A stretch of 64,000 nucleotides of DNA from an uncultured bacterium (GTDB lineage Bacteria; Acidobacteriota; Thermoanaerobaculia; Thermoanaerobaculales; Thermoanaerobaculaceae), in the NCBI GenBank assembly GCA_937924755.1, contig CALEVZ010000037.1, positions 54,015 through 118,014 on the forward strand, in the 5' to 3' direction. The translations under genes were made by a program, and so were the position numbers. Below the pieces are notes generated by a model, which saw only the letters and a program-made list of their open reading frames with translations, was not told the DNA's origin and did no database searches. Below, in pieces: positions 23,514 through 32,598 of this stretch (position 1 is its first letter; each line of letters opens with the position of its first letter).

Positions 23514-24470
23514 ATGCATGGGGTGGGGCTGGCGGGGCAGGTCCGGGCCGGGCAGGAGCGCGCGGTGGCCCGCGCCATCACCGTGGTGGAGCGCGGCGGC
23601 CTGGAGGCGGAAGCGCTGCTCGCCTCCCTGCGGGGGAGTGACAGCGCCGCCTGGCGAGTCGGCTTGACCGGGGCACCGGGGGTGGGGAAGTCGAGCCTCA
23701 CCCAGGCGCTGGGCCTGGCCTTGCGGGAGGAGGGAGTGGGGGTGGCGGTGCTGGCCGTGGACCCTTCCAGCCCCTTCTCCGGCGGGGCGCTGCTGGGCGA
23801 CCGGGTGCGTATGCCCGAGCTGCTGCGGCGGGGCGCCTTCGTGCGCTCCATGGCCACCCGCGGAGCGCTCGGCGGCCTCAGTGCCGCCGCCGGCGACGCC
23901 CTGGATATCTTGGACGCGGCTGGATTTCCGTGGGTGCTGGTGGAGACCGTCGGGGTGGGGCAGGACGAGGTGGACGTGGCCTCCACCGTGGACACGGTGG
24001 TGGTGGTCACCGTGGCGGGGCTGGGGGACGACATCCAGGCGGCCAAGGCCGGGATTCTGGAGATCGCCGACATCTTCGTCGTCAACAAGGCCGATCGTCC
24101 AGGCGCCGAGGCCCAGGTGGCAGCCTTGGAGGGCATGCTGGAGCTGCAGCCGGCAGGGGAGTGGCGCCCCCCTGTCATCCGTACCTCGGCCAGGACGGGG
24201 GAGGGGATTGCGGAGCTACGCCAGGCGGTTGGCCTCCACCGGGTGTTTCTGGAAGCCGACGGGCGGCGGGCGGCCCGACGCCACCGGCAGGTGGCGGAGC
24301 GCATCCTGCGGCTGGTGGCGGCCCTGGCCAGTGAACGGGTGCGCCGCGACTTCCAGGCCATGCTGGAGGCAGCGGTGGCGGCGGTGACGCAAGGGCGGCA
24401 AGACGTGCATGGGGCGGCGAGGAGGCTGTTTGCCAGCCTGCAAGGGGTCGGCGCGGCCCGCGAGGCGTAG
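23514..24470 (+). CDS. meaB: Methylmalonyl-CoA mutase-associated GTPase MeaB
   Basis: A 318-aa G3E-family GTPase that protects and reloads B12-dependent methylmalonyl-CoA mutase. Walker A is GAPGVGKSS, followed by VDPSSPFSGGALLGDRVRM, the ETVGVGQDEVDV segment and the guanine-specifying NKAD. These are all diagnostic of MeaB/ArgK. It starts 2 nt after the dehydrogenase stop. The mutase subunits themselves are not in the window. Confidence 0.96.
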   Translation: MHGVGLAGQVRAGQERAVARAITVVERGGLEAEALLASLRGSDSAAWRVGLTGAPGVGKSSLTQALGLALREEGVGVAVLAVDPSSPFSGGALLGDRVRMPELLRRGAFVRSMATRGALGGLSAAAGDALDILDAAGFPWVLVETVGVGQDEVDVASTVDTVVVVTVAGLGDDIQAAKAGILEIADIFVVNKADRPGAEAQVAALEGMLELQPAGEWRPPVIRTSARTGEGIAELRQAVGLHRVFLEADGRRAARRHRQVAERILRLVAALASERVRRDFQAMLEAAVAAVTQGRQDVHGAARRLFASLQGVGAAREA

Positions 24471-24511
24471 GGCGCCTCCGGCCCGGGGGGCGCCGAGAGG
24501 GAGGACCGTTG

Positions 24512-24910
24512 ATGAAGAAGATCGACCATATCGGTGTGGCGGTGAGCTCGCTCGAGGAGCGCCTGGCTTTTTACCGCGCCCTGGGGCTGGTGCAGGAGGG
24601 TAGCGAGGAGGTCCCGGAGCAGAAGGTGCGGGTGGCGTTCCTGCCCGTGGAGGGGACCCGCCTGGAGCTGCTGGAACCCACCGCCGAGGACTCCCCCATC
24701 GCCCGCTTCATCGCCAAGCGGGGCGAGGGGTTGCACCATATCGCGTTGCGCGTCGAGGATATCCATGCCGCCATGGCGGCCCTGGCCCGGGAGGGGTTCC
24801 AATTGCTGTCGGAGCAGCCGGTCAAGGGTGCCCACGGCAGCCTGGTGTGCTTCGTCCACCCCAGGTCCACCGGTGGGGTTCTCCTGGAGCTGTGTCAACC
24901 GGCGGAATGA
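24512..24910 (+). CDS. mce: Methylmalonyl-CoA epimerase
   Basis: A 132-aa vicinal-oxygen-chelate enzyme that interconverts (2R)- and (2S)-methylmalonyl-CoA. The metal site is visible: His in KIDHIGVAVSSLEE, then the GEGLHHIALRVEDI block and the Glu of VLLELCQP at the end. The length matches the family. The ATG at 24512 has GGGAGG upstream; a TTG one codon earlier is less likely. It follows meaB after 41 bp and overlaps the next small gene by 4 nt (ATGA). Confidence 0.95.
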   Translation: MKKIDHIGVAVSSLEERLAFYRALGLVQEGSEEVPEQKVRVAFLPVEGTRLELLEPTAEDSPIARFIAKRGEGLHHIALRVEDIHAAMAALAREGFQLLSEQPVKGAHGSLVCFVHPRSTGGVLLELCQPAE

Positions 24911-25254
24911 GCCCCGTGGACCCCCTGCGCCTGGTGGTGGTGAGCTGCTCCGCGCCGCGGGAGAAGTTCTGGGGCCTTCTCCTGGAGCTCTCGCCGGCCG
25001 GGGTGACGGTGCGCGGGGTGCCGGTGGAGACCTTCGAGGACTTCTTGCGCCAGTGGGCGGGCGAGGGGGAACGCCTCATCGGCCCGGTGACCCTCTTCTT
25101 TCCTCTGCACCGCGTCGAACGTGTGGAGGTGGACGAATCGGCCGGTGTGGTGGAGGGGCTGGGTGAGCGCTTCGCCCGGCTGGCCGGCCGCGATCCTCGC
25201 GCGGTGCTGGCCGAAGAGGGTGATCAGTCCCGCCCACCGGCGAAGTGGACGTAG
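24907..25254 (+). CDS. Hypothetical protein (115 aa) coupled to methylmalonyl-CoA epimerase
   Basis: No family recognised. The product starts MSPVDPLRLVVVSCSAPREKFWG and reads like a compact alpha/beta protein, with FFPLHRVERVEVDE in the middle. It has no membrane segment. The ATG overlaps the epimerase stop, so it is co-translated with it. Context suggests a role tied to acyl-CoA metabolism or a small regulatory partner, but the sequence itself does not show this. Confidence 0.65.
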   Translation: MSPVDPLRLVVVSCSAPREKFWGLLLELSPAGVTVRGVPVETFEDFLRQWAGEGERLIGPVTLFFPLHRVERVEVDESAGVVEGLGERFARLAGRDPRAVLAEEGDQSRPPAKWT

Positions 25255-25402
25255 GCATGGTGGGCGGCGGGGGCGCGCGCCATGGCCTCCTCCCGGCGGG
25301 CCGGCGGGGGGATCGCTGCGCCGGCGAGGCCGGCGAGCTCCCCGCGCGAGGGCATGCGGGGATGGGGGCCGTAGAATGGAGGGGGGCGACCGGAGGCCCT
25401 CC

Positions 25403-27241
25403 ATGAGACCGCTGCTGCGCCTCCTTGGTTTCTTCCGTCCCCACCTCGGCTGGGTTGCCGTCGCCGTGGCGGGCATGGTCGGCGTGGCGTTTTCGGCGGT
25501 GTTCATGCTGTTCCTCATCAAGCCGGTGTTCGACGAGGTGCTGGTGAACGCCGACCAGGCCGTGGCCGTGGCGCGCGCCGCCCGTGCCGACAGGATCCCC
25601 CAGGTGGGCGTGGTCAAGGCGTTGCAGGAGTGGTTCGACGTCGCCAAGGAGGAGTTACGCCGCCACCTGCCCAGCGACCGGTCGATCATCCTGCTGCTGG
25701 CCTTCCTGGCGGTGGTGTCAAAGAACGTCTTTGTCTATCTTGGAAACTACGCCTTCTTTCGGTCCGGTCTCGGGGCGGTGAAGGACCTGCGCGACCGCCT
25801 GATGGATGCGTTGCTGGCCCAGTCGGCCGAGTTCTACCAGCGGCAGCCCACGGCGACATTGATGTCCCGCGCCACCAACGACGTGGAGCAGATCACCAAC
25901 GCCATTTCCGATCGCCTCTCGAACCTGTTTCAGGATTCCTTCACCCTCCTGGGCGTCCTGGCCTTCGTGTTCTCCCTGCACTTCAAGCTGGCGGTGGCGT
26001 CGGTGATCGTGGCGCCGCTGCTGGTCTGGCCGCTGGTGCACTTTGCCCAACGTTTGCGGCGGCGCGCCTTTCAGAGCCAGGAGCGGCTGGGCGAGATGAA
26101 CACGGTTTTGGATGAGGTGTTGAAAGGGCAGCGCGTGGTCAAGGCGTTTTGCATGGAGGCTTTCGAGGCGGCGCGCTTTCGCGACGCCACCTCCAAGCAT
26201 TTCCGCGCCAACCTGCGCGCGCGCAAGGTCCAGGCGATGACCGCCCCGGTGATGGAGATCCTCGGGGCGGCAGGGTTTCTGGCCCTCTTCGCCTACGCCT
26301 CGCACCTCATCGGCCGGGGCGAGATGACCGTTGGCACGTTCAGTTCGTTTCTCTTCTCCCTGTACGCCCTTTACGCTCCCATCAAGCGGCTCAATAACGT
26401 CAACGTGGCTCTGCAGACGGCGATCGCTTCGGCGCAGCGAGTGTTCCAGGTGATCGATGCCCCGGTCGTGGTGCGAGACGCCCCGGGGGCGCGCACGTTT
26501 TCGGGGGTGCGCACGGAAATCCGCTTTGCCGCCGTGCAGTTCGCCTATGAGCCGGACAAGCCGGTGCTGACTGGGCTGGATCTGGTCATTCCAGCGGGCC
26601 AGGTGGTGGCTTTGGTGGGACCATCGGGCGCTGGCAAGTCCACCTTGGCGCAGCTGCTGCCGCGCTTCTGGGACGTCACCGGAGGTGCCATCCTGGTGGA
26701 CGGCGTTGACATCCGAGACTACTCGCTGGCGTCGCTGCGCGCCCACATCGGCCTGGTGACCCAGGAAACCGTGCTGTTTAATACCACCATCCGCGCCAAC
26801 ATCGCCTACGGCCAGAAAACCGTCGACGAAGAGCGGCTGCGCCGGGCGGCGCAGGCGGCGTTCGCCGAGGAGTTCATCCTCGAGTTTCCGGGCGGTTATG
26901 ACGCGGTGGTGGGAGAGGCGGCGGTGCGTCTGTCGGGCGGCCAGCGGCAGCGGCTGGCGGTGGCCCGGGCGCTGTACAAGGATCCGCCCATTCTCGTCCT
27001 GGACGAGGCGACCTCGGCCCTGGACGCCGAGGCGGAGGCGGTGGTGCAACGGGCGCTGGACAACCTCATGCGCGGGCGCACCACCCTGGTCATTGCCCAC
27101 CGCCTGGCCACCGTGCGCCACGCCGACAGCATCGCGGTTATGGACGGCGGCCGCATCGTCGAGCAGGGTACCCACGTCGAGCTGCTGGCGACCGGGGGGG
27201 TGTACCGCCGGCTGGCCACCCTGCAGGGCATGGTCGATTAG
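25403..27241 (+). CDS. MsbA-type lipid exporter (ABC transmembrane + ATPase)
   Basis: A 612-aa half-transporter: six membrane helices (1-320) with an unusually long loop between the first two, then an ATPase domain with Walker A GPSGAGKS, signature LSGGQRQR and Walker B ILVLDEATSALD. Type IV ABC exporters of this form flip lipid A-core (MsbA) or other lipids. The next gene is an LpxL-like acyltransferase and LPS-core genes follow, which supports a lipid A exporter. A TAGAAT at 25372-25377 and GGAGG before the ATG at 25403 give a normal leader. The 3' end overlaps the convergent acyltransferase by 4 bp. Confidence 0.85.
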   Translation: MRPLLRLLGFFRPHLGWVAVAVAGMVGVAFSAVFMLFLIKPVFDEVLVNADQAVAVARAARADRIPQVGVVKALQEWFDVAKEELRRHLPSDRSIILLLAFLAVVSKNVFVYLGNYAFFRSGLGAVKDLRDRLMDALLAQSAEFYQRQPTATLMSRATNDVEQITNAISDRLSNLFQDSFTLLGVLAFVFSLHFKLAVASVIVAPLLVWPLVHFAQRLRRRAFQSQERLGEMNTVLDEVLKGQRVVKAFCMEAFEAARFRDATSKHFRANLRARKVQAMTAPVMEILGAAGFLALFAYASHLIGRGEMTVGTFSSFLFSLYALYAPIKRLNNVNVALQTAIASAQRVFQVIDAPVVVRDAPGARTFSGVRTEIRFAAVQFAYEPDKPVLTGLDLVIPAGQVVALVGPSGAGKSTLAQLLPRFWDVTGGAILVDGVDIRDYSLASLRAHIGLVTQETVLFNTTIRANIAYGQKTVDEERLRRAAQAAFAEEFILEFPGGYDAVVGEAAVRLSGGQRQRLAVARALYKDPPILVLDEATSALDAEAEAVVQRALDNLMRGRTTLVIAHRLATVRHADSIAVMDGGRIVEQGTHVELLATGGVYRRLATLQGMVD

Positions 27242-28191
27242 GACTCCGGTGGTGGGCCCGGGGGGCCGGGCCGCTCGTCGGAGGGGCGGGTGCGCCAGCG
27301 GTTGTGCATCCAGAACCACGCCGACGGGTGCCGGCGGATGGCCGCCTCGATGCGGGCGGTGGCCAGGCGGGTGAGGTGGTGCGCCGCCGCCTCGGCATCT
27401 CCTTTGCCGGGAGGGAAGATGGGTTCCTCGTACGTCACCCGGTACCGCCCACCAGCGAGCGGATAGGAAAACACGGGGAGGACGGGGGCGTCGAGTCGGC
27501 AGGCGAGGGTGCCGAGGGCGGGAGTGGTGGCCGCCAGGCGGCCGAAAAAGGGCACGAAGTGGGCGCCGGGGATCAAGAAATCCTGATCGATGACGATGGC
27601 GATGCCGCAGCCCAGACGTATCCCCTTCACCATCTCGCGCACCGCATTTCTCTTGTGCACCACGCGGTTGCCCGTGACCTGGCGACGGGCGGCGAGCAGG
27701 GACTCCAGAAGCGGGTTGTCCAGGGGGCGGGTGATCATCCACAGGGGGTGGCCCATGGTGGCCTGGTGAACCGCCACCCACTCCCAGTTGCCGAAATGCC
27801 CGGAGAGGAGAAAGTACCCGCGGCCGCCCCGGGCGACCGCATGCAGGTGCTCGAGGCCGTCGATCTCCAGCAGCTCCCCCAGCTGCGGGGCCAGGCGATC
27901 CTGGAGCAGGATCTCCACCAAGAGGCGACCCAGGTGCTCGAAGCTCTGCCGGGCGATTCGGCGGTGCCAGGCGGGAGTTGCCTCGGCATAGGCGGCCCGC
28001 AGGTTGGCGAGGGCGATGCGGGCGTGGCGCCGATCGATGAGAAACGCCAGCCGGCCCAGGCTGCGCCCCAGCGCCAGCCGGCACCCGTGGGGCAAGGCGG
28101 CGAGCAGCGTGGCAAGTCCCTTGAGGGCACCGTACTCCAGCCGCCAACGGCAGCGTCGCAGGACGCGTCCCTCTCGCCGCGGCTCGCCCAT
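27238..28191 (-). CDS. LpxL/HtrB-family lipid A acyltransferase
   Basis: A 317-aa membrane-anchored acyltransferase that adds secondary acyl chains to lipid A (late Raetz pathway). A short hydrophobic N-terminal stretch precedes the HxxxxE active-site box in LLSGHFGNWEWV (about residue 132). A second block DQDFLIPGAHFVPFFGR matches the family. It is convergent with the MsbA-like gene and divergent from the Kdo-kinase-like gene. The ATG has no ribosome binding site; TACACT lies 9 nt before it. Confidence 0.87.
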   Translation of the reverse strand: MGEPRREGRVLRRCRWRLEYGALKGLATLLAALPHGCRLALGRSLGRLAFLIDRRHARIALANLRAAYAEATPAWHRRIARQSFEHLGRLLVEILLQDRLAPQLGELLEIDGLEHLHAVARGGRGYFLLSGHFGNWEWVAVHQATMGHPLWMITRPLDNPLLESLLAARRQVTGNRVVHKRNAVREMVKGIRLGCGIAIVIDQDFLIPGAHFVPFFGRLAATTPALGTLACRLDAPVLPVFSYPLAGGRYRVTYEEPIFPPGKGDAEAAAHHLTRLATARIEAAIRRHPSAWFWMHNRWRTRPSDERPGPPGPPPES

Positions 28192-28200
28192 GACTCGCGA

Positions 28201-28245
28201 AGTGTAGCCGCTTCGGATCGGCGGTGAGCTCGTTCGCGCTATCCT
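28201..28245. promoter_or_regulatory. Back-to-back leaderless-type -10 boxes (lpxL-like / kinase)
   Basis: The minus-strand TACACT (28201-28206) is 9 nt before the ATG at 28191. The plus-strand TATCCT (28240-28245) is 6 nt before the GTG at 28252. No ribosome binding site precedes either start. Confidence 0.5.
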
Positions 28246-28251
28246 TACCTG

Positions 28252-29013
28252 GTGATCGAGGAATCCCCGCCGCGCGTGGCTCTAAAGGTGGATGGCGTGG
28301 ACTGCCGCTGTCGGCCGGCCCTGGCGGATGAGTTGGCGAGGTTGTACGCCCAGGGTGGTTGGGTGTTCGAGGTACTCCAGCGACAGCCTGGGGTGCGGTT
28401 TTTCCAGGGCCGGCGGCCGGTGGTGGTGGGCAGGGTCGGTGGTGTGCCGGCGGTGGTCAAGCGCCTGCACCACGGCGGGTTGCTCGCTCCCTTGACGGGC
28501 GACCGCTTTCTCACGCCCAAGCGAGCCATGATCAACCTCTCCGCCGTGGATGCCCTGAACGCCCGCGGGCTCAGCACTCCGGATGTCCTGTTCGCCGCCT
28601 GGCGCCGGCGGGGAGCGGTGGTGCGCATGGAGCTGGGGTTCGAGCTGGTGGAGGGTGGTGAGGATGCGGCGGCGGTGGTGTTCGGGGGTAAGCCCCACCC
28701 GCTGATTGATGCGGAGGGAGTGATCGAGGAGGTGGGCAGGACGGTGGCAGCGCTCCACCGCGCCGGGATCTACCATCGGGACCTCAACCTGCGCAACTTC
28801 CTCCTCACCCCCAACGGGAAGGTGATGATCCTGGACGTGGACAAGGCGAGGGTGGGAACCCGTCCGCCGGGAGTGCTGGCGCGGCATCGCAACCTCAGGC
28901 GGCTGGAGAGCTCGATGCGCAAGCTTGGTCATGGTCGGGTGCCGCGCGCGAGGGTCGAGGAGCTCATCGGCTGTCTGAATACCGCCTATCGAACCGCCAG
29001 CCATGCCGGCTGA
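28252..29013 (+). CDS. Lipopolysaccharide (Kdo/WaaP-type) kinase
   Basis: A 253-aa small protein-kinase-fold enzyme. The catalytic loop is HRDLNLRNFLL (about residues 174-184) and the metal-binding segment is ILDVDKAR, as in KdkA/WaaP kinases that phosphorylate Kdo or heptose of the inner core. An upstream VVKRLHHGGLL supplies the ATP-contact Lys. The context (LpxL-like before it, heptosyltransferase after it) supports an LPS-core role. It starts with GTG 6 nt after TATCCT and overlaps the next gene by 11 nt. Which sugar is the acceptor is unknown. Confidence 0.8.
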   Translation: MIEESPPRVALKVDGVDCRCRPALADELARLYAQGGWVFEVLQRQPGVRFFQGRRPVVVGRVGGVPAVVKRLHHGGLLAPLTGDRFLTPKRAMINLSAVDALNARGLSTPDVLFAAWRRRGAVVRMELGFELVEGGEDAAAVVFGGKPHPLIDAEGVIEEVGRTVAALHRAGIYHRDLNLRNFLLTPNGKVMILDVDKARVGTRPPGVLARHRNLRRLESSMRKLGHGRVPRARVEELIGCLNTAYRTASHAG

Positions 29014-30028
29014 GCCCGGGAGCATCTGCGTCATTCGCACCTCGGCACTGGGCGACGTGGTGCACGCCCTGGCCATGGTCAACGGCCTCCGGCACGGCTT
29101 TCCGCGCGCCCGCATCACCTGGATCCTGCACCCGGTCCCCTACGAGGTGGTGCGCCGCCAGGAGTCGGTGGATCGCTTCATCGTCTTCCCGCGGCGCGGC
29201 GGCTGGCGGGAGCTGCGGCGGCAGCTGGCAGGGGAGCGCTTCGACGTTTGCCTCCTGCCCCAGGTGAGCTTCAAGGCGGGTCTGGTGGCCGCCCTCGTGC
29301 GGTCGCCCATCAAGGTGGGGTTCGATTTCCGCCGTTCGCGGGAGCTGCACTACTTCTTTACCAATCGCCACCTGCCACCCCGCCCGGCTGGCCACGTCTT
29401 CGACCAGTACTTGGAGTTTCTCAGTTTTCTCGGGGTGGAGGGCTACCAGCCCCGCTGGGATCTCGTGCTCAGCCGCGAGGAGCATGCGGCCAGTGAGGTA
29501 TTTGCCGAAAATTTGCCGGGCCCGCCGCTGGGCCTGGTGATCGCCTCCTCCAACCCCGACAAAGACTGGCCGGCCGCGGCCTTCGCCCGCCTGGCCGATG
29601 AGGCTGCCACCTTGTTCGGACTGGAGCCGGTGCTCCTGGGCGGTCCCAGCCCCCGCGAGGCGGCCATCGCCCGGGAGATTGTCCGCCGGGCTCGTCGGCC
29701 GCTGACCGTGGCCCTGGACGGGCCGGTGCGCACCACCATGCTCAAGCTGGCCGCCTGCCGGGTGGTGGTGGCCCCGGACACGGGTCCCTTGCACCTGGCG
29801 GTGGCCCTGGGCGTGCCCACGGTGGGGCTGTACGCCTACTCCGACCCGCGGCGCTGCGGCCCCGTGCTCTACAAGGACCTGCTGGTGGACCACTACAATT
29901 CGTCGGATGCCGACCTCGCCCGGCCCATCACCCGCCGCACCCGGACGGGGGCGATGGCGACCATCACCGTGGAAGAGGTGCTGGGGCGCATCGAACTGGC
30001 GCTGACCCGATACCCGCCCAAGGGATAG
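29003..30028 (+). CDS. Glycosyltransferase family 9 heptosyltransferase
   Basis: A 341-aa GT9 enzyme, the family of WaaC/WaaF/WaaQ heptosyltransferases that build the LPS inner core. The N-terminal ICVIRTSALGDVVHALAM signature is clear. The C-terminal nucleotide-binding motifs include VAPDTGPLHLAVALGVPTVGLY with the conserved D-[ST]-G-P-x-H. It overlaps the kinase gene by 11 nt, so they form a two-gene unit. The exact position in the core cannot be told. Confidence 0.9.
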   Translation: MPAEPGSICVIRTSALGDVVHALAMVNGLRHGFPRARITWILHPVPYEVVRRQESVDRFIVFPRRGGWRELRRQLAGERFDVCLLPQVSFKAGLVAALVRSPIKVGFDFRRSRELHYFFTNRHLPPRPAGHVFDQYLEFLSFLGVEGYQPRWDLVLSREEHAASEVFAENLPGPPLGLVIASSNPDKDWPAAAFARLADEAATLFGLEPVLLGGPSPREAAIAREIVRRARRPLTVALDGPVRTTMLKLAACRVVVAPDTGPLHLAVALGVPTVGLYAYSDPRRCGPVLYKDLLVDHYNSSDADLARPITRRTRTGAMATITVEEVLGRIELALTRYPPKG

Positions 30029-30113
30029 GGCCGGGCCGTCGGTCGCCGGGCAGACGGGATGCGGTATCGGGCTGGGCGGCCTGTGGTCGAGGACGTTTTG
30101 GTGTTTCGCCCGC

Positions 30114-31877
30114 TCAGGACGCGGCACGCTGGGCAGGAGCGTCGCCGAAAAGCTCCTGCAGTCGCTGTAGGGCGAGGAGATGGGCGTAGCGCCCCCCCTG
30201 TCGGGCCAGCTCCCTTGGTGGCCCCTGCTCGAGTACCTGGCCGCGATCCAGCACCACGACGCGGTCACACAGCTCGGCCGCCGCCAGGCGATGGGTGGCG
30301 AAGAGCACGGTGGTGGCCGGTAGACTCTGCAGGATGAGCTGCTCGGTGGTGGCGTCCACCGCTGACAGGCAGTCGTCTAGGAGCAACACCCGTGGCCGGG
30401 CCAGGAGGGCGCGGGCGATGGCCACGCGCTGCCGCTGGCCGCCTGAAAGAGTGACCCCTCGTTCGCCGACCACGGTGTCTAGGCCTTCGGGCATGGCCGC
30501 CAGATCGGCCGCCAAACCGGCGGCGCAAGCAGCGGCCAGGATCTCCTCGTCGCTGGCCTCGGGCCGCGCCAGGGCAATGTTCTCCCGCAAGGTGGCGGAA
30601 AACAGAAAGGTGGTCTGGGGAACCAAGGCGACGCTGGGGCGCAGCTCCGCCAACGGCAGGTCGCGCACGTCTCGGCCGTCCAGCAGGATCGACCCTGGCT
30701 CCGGCTCCAACAGGCGGGGGATGAGGTGGAGCAGGGTGGACTTGCCGCTGCCCACCCCGCCCACCAGGGCCACTCGCTCCCCTGGCGCTACCGCGAACGA
30801 GATTCCCCGTAGCGCCGCCTCCCGCCCGCCCGGATAGGTGAACGCAACCCGTCGCAGCGTAAGGGCCGCGGGCGACGATGGTAGGGCGGTATCTCCCGAC
30901 TGCTCCCTGCCCGGCAGGCTTTCCTCGGCGAACAGCGCCTCGATGCGGGCCATGGAGGCGGCCCCCCGCTGCACCAGGTTGACCACGTAGCCGACGGCAA
31001 TCATCGGCCAGATGAGGCGCACCAGGTAGAGGTTAAACTCCACGAACTGCCCCAGGGTGATGGCGCCGGCGCGCACGGCGTTGCCGCCCACCCCCAGGAC
31101 GATGACGAACGACAGGCCGATGAGTGCCTGCAGGAGAGGGTGAAAGGCGGCCTGGAGGGAAATCAGGCGGGCGTTGGCGGCCACGTAGGCGCGGTTGTGG
31201 GCTGCCATCACCTGCTGCTCGTGCCGCTCACAGGAGAACGCCCGCAGCACCCGCAGACCCGTGAGGTGCTCCTGCAGACGCGCGGTGTACGTGGACAGCT
31301 GCTCCTGCGCCTCGCCCCAGCGGGTGTGGATACGGGAGCCGAAGGTGCGGGTCACCAGGGCCACCGCCGGGACTACGGCCAGCGCCACCGCCGTGAGAAA
31401 CCCGTCGATGCGGATCATCAGGGCGGTGGCGGCGACCATCAACGTGCCGGTCGACAGGGTGTACATGAGCGCCGGACCCACCGCCAGGCGGACCGCACCG
31501 ACGTCCGAGGCCATGCGCGTCATCACATCGCCGATGCGTTCCCGCAGGAAGAACGAGGAGGGGAGAGTGAGGATGTGGGCGTACAGCTCGACGCGCAGGC
31601 GATGCTCCAGGTGGCGGGAGACGCCCACCAGCAGGCGGCGCTGGGTGAACATGAGTACCCCGGACAGCAGTGCCGCACCCAGGATGAGGCCGGCGAACGG
31701 CAAGGCGGCGGCGGGCCCCTCCCCCGCCAGCAAGGCGTCGATGGCGCGCCGAACGATTCCGGGTGCCGCCAGCGAGATTAAGGCTCCCGCCACGGCGCTC
31801 AGCGCTCCCACCCACGTGGCCAGGCGATGGTCGCGGTAGTAGGCGAGCACCCGCCGGAAGACGCGCAGCGTCCGCAT
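30114..31877 (-). CDS. ABC exporter, fused membrane and ATPase domains (MdlB/YheI-like)
   Basis: A 587-aa type IV ABC half-transporter. Six hydrophobic helices (1-310) with ERIGDVMTRMASDVGAVR as the coupling segment are followed by the ATPase: Walker A GGVGSGKS, signature LSGGQRQR, Walker B VLLLDDCLSAVD. The DDCLSAVD form departs from the usual DEATS and resembles heterodimeric multidrug/lipid exporters of the YheI/MdlA class, in which one site lacks the catalytic Glu. Here the residue after the Walker B Asp is Asp rather than Glu, so this half may be degenerate and need a partner. The ATG at 31877 has TAGGCT exactly 6 nt upstream. Confidence 0.85.
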   Translation of the reverse strand: MRTLRVFRRVLAYYRDHRLATWVGALSAVAGALISLAAPGIVRRAIDALLAGEGPAAALPFAGLILGAALLSGVLMFTQRRLLVGVSRHLEHRLRVELYAHILTLPSSFFLRERIGDVMTRMASDVGAVRLAVGPALMYTLSTGTLMVAATALMIRIDGFLTAVALAVVPAVALVTRTFGSRIHTRWGEAQEQLSTYTARLQEHLTGLRVLRAFSCERHEQQVMAAHNRAYVAANARLISLQAAFHPLLQALIGLSFVIVLGVGGNAVRAGAITLGQFVEFNLYLVRLIWPMIAVGYVVNLVQRGAASMARIEALFAEESLPGREQSGDTALPSSPAALTLRRVAFTYPGGREAALRGISFAVAPGERVALVGGVGSGKSTLLHLIPRLLEPEPGSILLDGRDVRDLPLAELRPSVALVPQTTFLFSATLRENIALARPEASDEEILAAACAAGLAADLAAMPEGLDTVVGERGVTLSGGQRQRVAIARALLARPRVLLLDDCLSAVDATTEQLILQSLPATTVLFATHRLAAAELCDRVVVLDRGQVLEQGPPRELARQGGRYAHLLALQRLQELFGDAPAQRAAS

Positions 31878-31883
31878 CCGGCA

Positions 31884-31953
31884 AGCCTAACACCGCGCCG
31901 GCCGGGCATGTTCCGGGCGGGTCACCCCTCGGCGCGCTCGAACGTGGGAGAAT
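31884..31953. promoter_or_regulatory. Back-to-back leaderless-type -10 boxes (ABC exporter / DUF374)
   Basis: The minus-strand TAGGCT (31884-31889) is 6 nt before the ATG at 31877. The plus-strand GAGAAT (31948-31953) is preceded by TGG, an extended -10 pattern, and is 6 nt before the GTG at 31960. The same CGTGGGAGAATG string recurs before the DUF4388 gene at 52229. Confidence 0.5.
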
Positions 31954-31959
31954 GACGGC

Positions 31960-32598
31960 GTGCGCGAGCGCTTTTTCTATTTCCTCGGCCTCGTGCTGGG
32001 TCTCGTCATCTGGGTGTGGCGGGCCACGCTGCGCTTCGAGAGGCGCAACCGCTCCGCCATGGAGCAGCGCTGCGTGCTGGCCTTTTGGCACGGCCGGCTG
32101 ATGGGCGTGATGATGGACAACCTGGGATGCGGCGCCGTTTCCATGGCCAGCCAGTCGGCCGATGGAGCCGTGGCGGCAGGGGCTCTGGCGGCGCTGGGGC
32201 TGCGGGTGGCCCGGGGATCCAGCTCCAGGCGAGGTCGCGAAGCGCTCGTCGAGGTGGAAGCGATCCTGCTCGGTGGGGCTCCTTTTGCCGGGCTGACGGT
32301 GGACGGTCCCCGGGGGCCGTGGCGACAGGTCAAACCGGGGGCGCTGGTGCTGGCGCGCCGGGCCGGTGTCCCCCTGGTGCCGGCCACATTCTCATGCCGT
32401 CGACCCAAGCTCCTGCGTTCCTGGGACCGCATGGTGCTTCCGCTGCCCTTCACCAGAGTGGTGGTGGAGTACGGTGCACCCTGGGACGCCGGGCGACTGG
32501 CGGGCGACATCCACCAGCTGGGGTCGGAGCTGGCCGTCGAGCTGGACGGCATGGGCGACCGACTGGACCGCGAACTGTTGGGGAATTCTCTGTGGTAG
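31960..32598 (+). CDS. DUF374 lysophospholipid-acyltransferase-like protein
   Basis: A 212-aa protein of the DUF374 family, which shares the LPLAT acyltransferase fold. It has an N-terminal hydrophobic anchor, then FWHGRLMGVM, the MASQSADGAVAAGALAALG block, SSSRRGREALVEV and TVDGPRGPWRQVKPGALVLA, all typical. Members are thought to acylate lipid A or related glycolipids in diderms, without firm biochemistry. It starts with GTG six nt after GAGAAT and overlaps the following gene by 7 nt. Confidence 0.82.
   Translation: MRERFFYFLGLVLGLVIWVWRATLRFERRNRSAMEQRCVLAFWHGRLMGVMMDNLGCGAVSMASQSADGAVAAGALAALGLRVARGSSSRRGREALVEVEAILLGGAPFAGLTVDGPRGPWRQVKPGALVLARRAGVPLVPATFSCRRPKLLRSWDRMVLPLPFTRVVVEYGAPWDAGRLAGDIHQLGSELAVELDGMGDRLDRELLGNSLW

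Noticed and set aside
25718..28147. An 809-codon minus-strand frame covering the MsbA-like and part of the acyltransferase genes
   Set aside because: It is antisense to a clear ABC exporter and has low-complexity Arg/His/Pro composition. The real acyltransferase is in another frame.
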